Shown piece after piece: positions 58,497 to 64,000 of a stretch of DNA of 64,000 bases (position 1 is the first letter of the stretch; every line of letters begins with the position of its first letter). Location: contig JARUPY010000104.1 in NCBI GenBank assembly GCA_029817715.1, forward strand, positions 62,001-126,000, read 5' to 3'. The stretch comes from Melastoma dodecandrum (lineage: Eukaryota > Streptophyta > Magnoliopsida > Myrtales > Melastomataceae). The translations under genes were made by a program, and so were the position numbers. The notes below the pieces were generated by a model. That model worked only from the letters and a program-made list of their open reading frames with translations, did no database searches and was not told the origin of the DNA.

Positions 58497-60344
58497 TGTT
58501 ACACTAAGAGGGGTTGAATTAGTGTTAATCTCCAAAATTGGATTTTAACCCTTTTTCGTTTTACCCCGTAGCGGAATGAAAAGCTTCTGTTAAACAGAGC
58601 CTGTAAGTTTCTGTAAGACAGAACGTTTGATTGTGTACGCAAATTTGTTTGATGGACACAAGGATTTTTATAGTGGTTCAGCAAATTGCTTACGTCCACT
58701 CTTCACCCAGATATTTGGATGGTTTCCACTCAAATGTATCTCAGTACAAGTTACACAAGTGATAGCAACTAAAAGATTATCTTCCTTGCTGAATGTATGC
58801 ACCTGTATATTATTTTATCTATTTTGTAAACTAACTTTTAATTTCTTGTTTTGCAGATTTCGTTTTTATCTTTTCCCATTTATATTTTCTTCTTAGACTT
58901 TGTGTATAAAAGGCCATGCTCTCTCTCCCATTAAAAAATATACGGATACACAGAACATTCATTTTCCCTTATCCCATTTTGATCAGAGAGAGCGTGTGCT
59001 TGAGCTTTAGTTCTTTCATTCGTTCGAGTTAGTCACACGAAGAGCACTACCGGCGGAAGTTGCATCGTTGGTGAAGCCTTTTGGGAGAGTGACTCGGGGG
59101 CTCGAGGGACTCGGTTGGAAGCTGCAGGATACGTTGTTGGAAGCGTTGTGTACGTGGGCAACGTGCAGCGGGCCGGAGAGAAGGGCAGAACCCCGGGAGC
59201 ACAGAAGGTGAGGGACTAACCAGCTTCTGTTGTGTAGAGCTCTGTGTGCAGGAACCTCAGGACAGGGGGAACGCTGTCACCTCAGGACAAGAGGAAGGCT
59301 GTCACCTCAGGACAAGAGGAAGGTCGTCACCTCAGGACAGGAGGAAGGCTGTCACCCTAGGACAGAGGGCACGCTGTTCATCCTAGGACAAAGGATACGT
59401 TGTCCACCCTAAGACAAAGGGAACGTTGTCTACTTGCGTAGGGTTCGCTACGTACTCGCGTGGGGTACGCCACGAAGTCGTTATCCTTGAGGGATTGCGC
59501 ATTTGCTACCTTGTTAGTCACGTTAACACGTGCAACCTCCTGTAGAGCAGAACCTTCAGGTCTGAATCTACTTTGGTGCAGAACCTTACGGTCTGTACAA
59601 CTCTCTGTAGTACAGAACCCTACGGGTCTGTGCATACATTTTACTTGTCACTTTTGCTACAGAACCTCACGGTCTGTTCAATAGAAGGTCGACTACCCTT
59701 AGTACAGAATCTTTCAGATCTGTGCTTTTCAATTAAGTCATTTCCTATACAGAACCTTATGTTGTGGACTGACATACTCGGTACAGAACCTTACGGTCTG
59801 TGCTATACCTTCTGTGATACAGAATCCTTGGATCTGTTATATAGAAGGTTGACGTCTCTAGTACAGAATCACTTGATCTGTGCTATAGAAGGTTAACACA
59901 TTCGATACAGAACCCTCTGGTCAGTATTGTGTTTTACCTTCTACGATACAGAACCTTCTGGTCTGTATTGTGCCTTACCTTCTTCGACACAGAACCTTCT
60001 GGTCTGTGTTGTTCCTTACCTTCTTCGACACAGAACCTTCTGGTCTGTGTTGTGCCAAACCTTTTTCTACACAGAACCTTCTGGTCTGTGTTGTGCCTAA
60101 GTTTCTTCGACACAAAACCCTCTGATCTGTGTTGTGCCGAACTTACTACGATACAGAACCTTCTGGTCTGTATTGAACCTAAGTTACTATAGTACAGAAC
60201 CTCAGTGTTTGTGCTTCGTAACAAACCTCTATGGTACAGAACCTTCTGGTCTGTGCTCTGCCACTCAAGCCTCTATTGTACAGAACCTACGGGTCTGCTT
60301 TTAGTTGCTATCACTTGTGTAACTTGTACTGAGATACATTTGAG
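58497..60344 (-). repeat. Right (5') LTR of the Sirevirus, internally inverted and truncated
   Basis: 58497-58775 is collinear with left LTR 47906-48188. 58776-60297 is the reverse complement of left 48189-49788, and 60298-60344 is an exact inverted copy of 58729-58775 (47 bp). The outer part of the LTR (equivalent of 49789-50359) is missing. Confidence 0.9.
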
Positions 60345-62316
60345 AAGCTGTTTCTGGTGAATGATGATGAACAGGAGAGGAACTGAATTAATGAAATTTA
60401 TGCTTACTTATGTACTACGTAAGTTTTCTTTACAAATGTAACAATCTTTAGAATTAATTACTTGTTAAGCAAAATTATGACATGTACGGATTTACTTGTT
60501 AAGAAAAAATATGACATGTACGGGGATAGTATTTAGTACTGTACATACAGGAATAGAAATCAGCTACACGTCTAAGCCTGTGTGGGCTTTTTTAAAAAAA
60601 TAATTCATTTTATTTTTTAAATTCTTTCACAAAATTCAAAAGAGTTGGTAGTAATTTTTATTTTACATTGCCTTTACTGTAGCGTTGAATTAAGAAACAT
60701 GAAGGGATCATTATTATTATCGTCATCATGACGTGAAGCTGACGTAGGATGAGTGAGTTTGGAATCCTTAGTTCAGACAATCCCTGGAAAAAATAATCGA
60801 TGATATAATACAACATGGGCATCCGTGTAACCAGAGAAAATTTTTATAGGAGGTAATTTTTGGGACTTTTACATTGAATGGATCTTCTAACCATGAAGTT
60901 CTGAGGTTGGTTGACACCGCACAGCTCGGAGTGCCTGGAAGGAAGAAACGGGCATCGGTCCACATGCTTTATCCAGCGGCGATGCTCATAGGGTTCAACC
61001 GGGCCCATTTTGCTTGCCGAGCTGTTGTAAATTCAGTTAAATGGCATTTTTGCATTGTTGGGGGATGATTCCTGCATGCATACTGAAATTGTATCACACA
61101 TAAATGTAGGATCTTGACGGTGTTAGATTCGATGAATTGCTTAAATCAACTAGACCAACTCAACAGCATAAGACCAGTGATGTGATACCATTGGTGTATT
61201 TCAACTAATCCGTCGAGTGATCAGTGGATAGGAAAAGTGGAGTTTGCCCCTTCTATGCTGTCGACAGTGCATATAGATGAAAAAAAACCAAGCGATTCTC
61301 TCCTGTCAAATGTAATGTAAAGGGGGAACAGTGCAAATGCAAACAGAGTCCTCAAGCCAAAAACCTGTCGTTCAACTTTGGACCATATCAAATTCCATCT
61401 CAAATTGATTATGTTGGGTGTGATTCATAAACTTAGTTTCTACCAGCCTCACACACTGGAGGTGCACATTCTCACTCGGAGAGTATCTATCGGGTGAGCA
61501 TATGGTCATGATCTGGACACGAAGAATAATTCTCCTCGAAAACCATGTGGATGGCTCGGAGGAGTTCAGAGAAGTAAACAGAAGATGGGAATCAACCCAC
61601 TGCTTGTGTCACAAAGTTCAGTGTTGAGAGTGTGTGCGTGGGGGGCGAGGCCAGCAAATCCCATTTAATTTGTGGATTGATCTGCTTTTGTCCAAAAAGG
61701 CAAAATGCAAAGCAAAAGCGAAAAAAGCTACAGAGGGGAGGGAGGATGACCCTACAACTACAATATATTCAAATATTCACCCCACTTTTTCTTCCTTTTT
61801 TCTCCCCCTCCCATCCTCCTGTCTCCAAAATGGTCTTTTCCCCCAAAATCTTGCCCCACGAAGAAACTTTGCCGCAAGCAACTCCCCCTTTTTGGTCCAA
61901 AGCCCAACAGTTATTCCACAATCTCTAGGATCTGTAATGATTACACTCTAACCTGTCCTAGGCGAACAGGGGAGGGGGTTGTAACTATTTGATTAACCAA
62001 TCAAAAATTTAAGCTATTTTGATCGATAACTACGGCGTGTATGATTCGCTGATATATGATGTTTGGAATATAACGAGATTGATTCAATCACATTCATATT
62101 TTAAATGTAATAAGTCCGATAACCCCAAATTTTATAAAGTTTATTAAGACAAAAGATTGAAAGGACCCCCCTTTCAGCTTTCTTTTTCTTCAATCCCCAC
62201 CCCTCCTCAAACATAGTAACTCACATCGTCATTCTCTAAAAACCCCTGATCCTTATTTTTGTGCCGCACGCTCTCCCCTGCCCTTGCTCTGTTTCACCGA
62301 GCTCTCAGAATCTCTG
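60345..62316. other. Spacer upstream of the CLE gene
   Basis: AT-rich, with an A/T run near 60590-60620 and CT-rich stretches near 61780-61810. No gene, LTR or target duplication recognised. A 64-codon frame at 60874-61068 has no recognisable family. The CLE promoter must lie in its right part. Confidence 0.45.
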
Positions 62317-62604
62317 ATGAGAAGGTCAAGGAGTTACATGAGCGTGCAGCGGGCAGCATTTGTCTTCCTGATGTTGTTGGGCGGCACCATTTGGTTCTTC
62401 TTCCCGGTGTTTCACGGAAGGAGAGGCTCTCTCATCGAATCATCGTCAACTGTCGGAGGAGGATCGGAGCATTTGAAATCGAGGTTGCTCGAACTGGCGA
62501 GGAGGCGCCGGGTTTTCTGGGATTTCGATCTTGACGTCGTCATCAAGAGGCGTGTCCCGACCGGACCTGACCCAATTCACAACAGGTTCGGATCTCGCAC
62601 TTAA
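62317..62604 (+). CDS. CLE-family signalling peptide precursor
   Basis: Intronless, 95 aa, ATG at 62317. The more upstream in-frame start would be TTG and is not credible. An N-terminal secretion signal or anchor (about 12-32, RAAFVFLMLLGGTIWFFFPV) is followed by a variable linker and the conserved 12-residue CLE motif RRVPTGPDPIHN at 78-89, then RFGSRT. After cleavage, CLE dodecapeptides, often hydroxylated on the prolines (VPTGPDP), are perceived by leucine-rich-repeat receptor kinases and control meristem, vascular and root development. The GPDPIHNR ending resembles the CLE25/CLE26-like group, but the paralogue is not assigned. Short genes like this are often missed in automatic annotation. 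Confidence 0.94.
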   Translation: MRRSRSYMSVQRAAFVFLMLLGGTIWFFFPVFHGRRGSLIESSSTVGGGSEHLKSRLLELARRRRVFWDFDLDVVIKRRVPTGPDPIHNRFGSRT

Positions 62605-64000
62605 CACATATCTCTAGGATGTGTTAAACTAGTTCGCCGACAAGTTCGACTGGTCTAGACGGTGTGCCTGCTCGTCCTACATGAGAATGCCGTATGCCTC
62701 GATCATGAACACGTGAATTGACGGGCTCAGAGATTAGAGCGAGTAGAATGACCTTGCTCTTATATTCATATTAACTATACGAGTATTTCTCTATTTTGCA
62801 CGCTGTGCTGTGTGTGTAAAGAAAAGGCTTTTAATTAAGTCATTCTATTTGGAAATTCCAAAGTCATGTAAGAAAATGTTTACATGGAATTATTTACCAA
62901 TTATATTTTAATAACCACCTTTAATGGAATTCGCACCCTTTCATCCATCATCTGTGCTGTAAATCACATTAATTAACATCCAATTATTTTTGGTTCAAAC
63001 GGACAAAAAGGCTGCGTGTGACCCTGTTTTTAGGAACACTGTGAACCTCCAATTCTTTTGTTATTATTGGCTGCGACCGCACAGGTTTTATTTCAAAAAC
63101 GTGTTTAGGGATTTTATTTATTTATCTTACCCTTTTTACAGAAAAGCTTCTTTTTTCTAGGATAAAATATATTTCTCTTATTTTCATTCAGGGAGAGGGA
63201 GTGTGACATTAGGTTATGGCTCTTTTCGGGGTCCCACTTGCTAAAACAAAAGCAATCAGCTTTCCTTCTTTTCTTTTGGGTCTTGGAATAGATGATCATT
63301 TCGGCGCCTCATGTATAAATTATTTGTGTAGGAGAGTTGCGACAAATCGGCAGCCGCCACGTGCCTAAATCCACCGCGAAGAATTTTGAAAATTATATAT
63401 ATGTATATATATGTATAATACAATGTTTTGTTTTTGTAAAGACTTTTCTTCGTGGGTAAATGATATTATTAGAGACGAGGTCAAATTTTGCAGTTTGAAA
63501 AATTGATGTTCATTGTTGGGTATCCCGATCAAACCGGAAGCCGCTAAATACTAAAATTTCGGTCGATTGTAGTACAGACATCATTTTTTTAGTAATGTAT
63601 AAGTCAAGTTTGCAGTTTGAGTATTGTTTGATTTATACATCTTAAAAAAAAATGAAAATTTTTATTACGTTTATGGCACGGGTCGTTAATGTCTTCCCCA
63701 TCAACCTAATGGAATCCAGTAGCTTCTGGATTCTTTATTTAAGGAACCCACGGGATCATTCACAAAATATTGAGCATTAACCCTCTCGATAACTCTTAGC
63801 AACCATGAACTCATACCAAAATAACCAACAGAGGTGTGACAAAGGCATTAACCTAGAAACACGCGCGACTAATTCAGTCTGTTTGAGATGATGCCAAGTA
63901 GAATTAATTATATGCAAAAAAAAAAAGGGAGTTTGAAAACACGGGAAAGGAAAGTGAAAGGAAGTAAAATATTTGAATGGTGAAAGAGAAGATTTTCGAG
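62605..64000. other. 3' flank of the CLE gene, no further gene recognised
   Basis: AT-rich to the window end. TATATATGTATATATATGTATA occurs at 63394-63417 (two words, TATATATGTA and TATATATGTATA). No conserved segment was seen on either strand. Confidence 0.5.

Larger units (their letters stand above)
47906..60344 (-). mobile_element. Sirevirus (Ty1/Copia, SIRE/Maximus type), near full-length, defective
   Basis: About 12.4 kb, coding on the minus strand: right LTR, primer site (58483-58494), leader with 82-bp repeats, gag-protease, integrase, RT-RNase H, an extra downstream ORF (env-like/plant transposon protein), multiple polypurine tracts, left LTR. The long LTR (2454 bp), Met-tRNA primer site two bases from the LTR, Copia domain order and extra 3' ORF define Sireviruses. 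Stops, frameshifts and a rearranged right LTR make it inactive. The 5 bp outside the left LTR are CGTAC; the right end is truncated, so no target duplication can be checked. Confidence 0.93.

Overview
The window is nuclear DNA from a flowering plant, probably a eudicot. Every confident gene is a plant family with GT-AG introns: an IQD protein, an organellar EF4/GUF1 GTPase, a plant cysteine oxidase, a pectate lyase, a GT14 glucuronosyltransferase, an ASD-type AAA-ATPase and a CLE peptide. The rest is plant LTR retrotransposons, mainly Ty3/gypsy chromovirus and Copia/Sirevirus, in AT-rich spacers. I cannot name the species. No bacterial operons, CRISPR array, rRNA or tRNA gene was seen.

Layout. 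1-1660: 5' part of an IQD gene (-). 3444-7024: GUF1/LepA GTPase (+, 10 exons). 7955-9645: plant cysteine oxidase (-, 5 exons). 11973-17520: Ty3/gypsy chromovirus (-) with 5-bp target duplications, inserted about 16 bp upstream of the ATG of the next gene. 17542-19589: membrane-protein gene (+) with one frame break. 20625-22222: decayed WRINKLED-type AP2 transcription-factor gene (-). 23540-24932: pectate lyase (-). 26551-28970: GlcAT14-type glycosyltransferase (+).

31.8-60.3 kb is mostly transposon-derived. It holds a Sirevirus-like solo LTR, a GC-rich non-coding block, a gypsy relic, an internally deleted Copia relic, one intact host gene (AAA-ATPase, 41731-43197, -), a tandem-repeat array of about 145-bp units, and a truncated Sirevirus LTR carrying a nested gag-protease-only element. 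That is followed by a near full-length Sirevirus (-, 47906-60344) whose right LTR is internally inverted. 62317-62604: a CLE signalling-peptide precursor (+).

The host genes do not form a pathway; they are ordinary single plant genes. Pectate lyase and GlcAT14 both act on cell-wall polymers, but opposite strands and about 1.6 kb of spacing give no sign of coordination. The main novelty is structural: a retroelement that separates a gene from its promoter side, a pseudogene that still keeps the 9-nt mini-exon of its family, and Sirevirus LTRs full of short palindromic words, one of them rearranged as if by a template switch. I found no convincing new multi-gene system.
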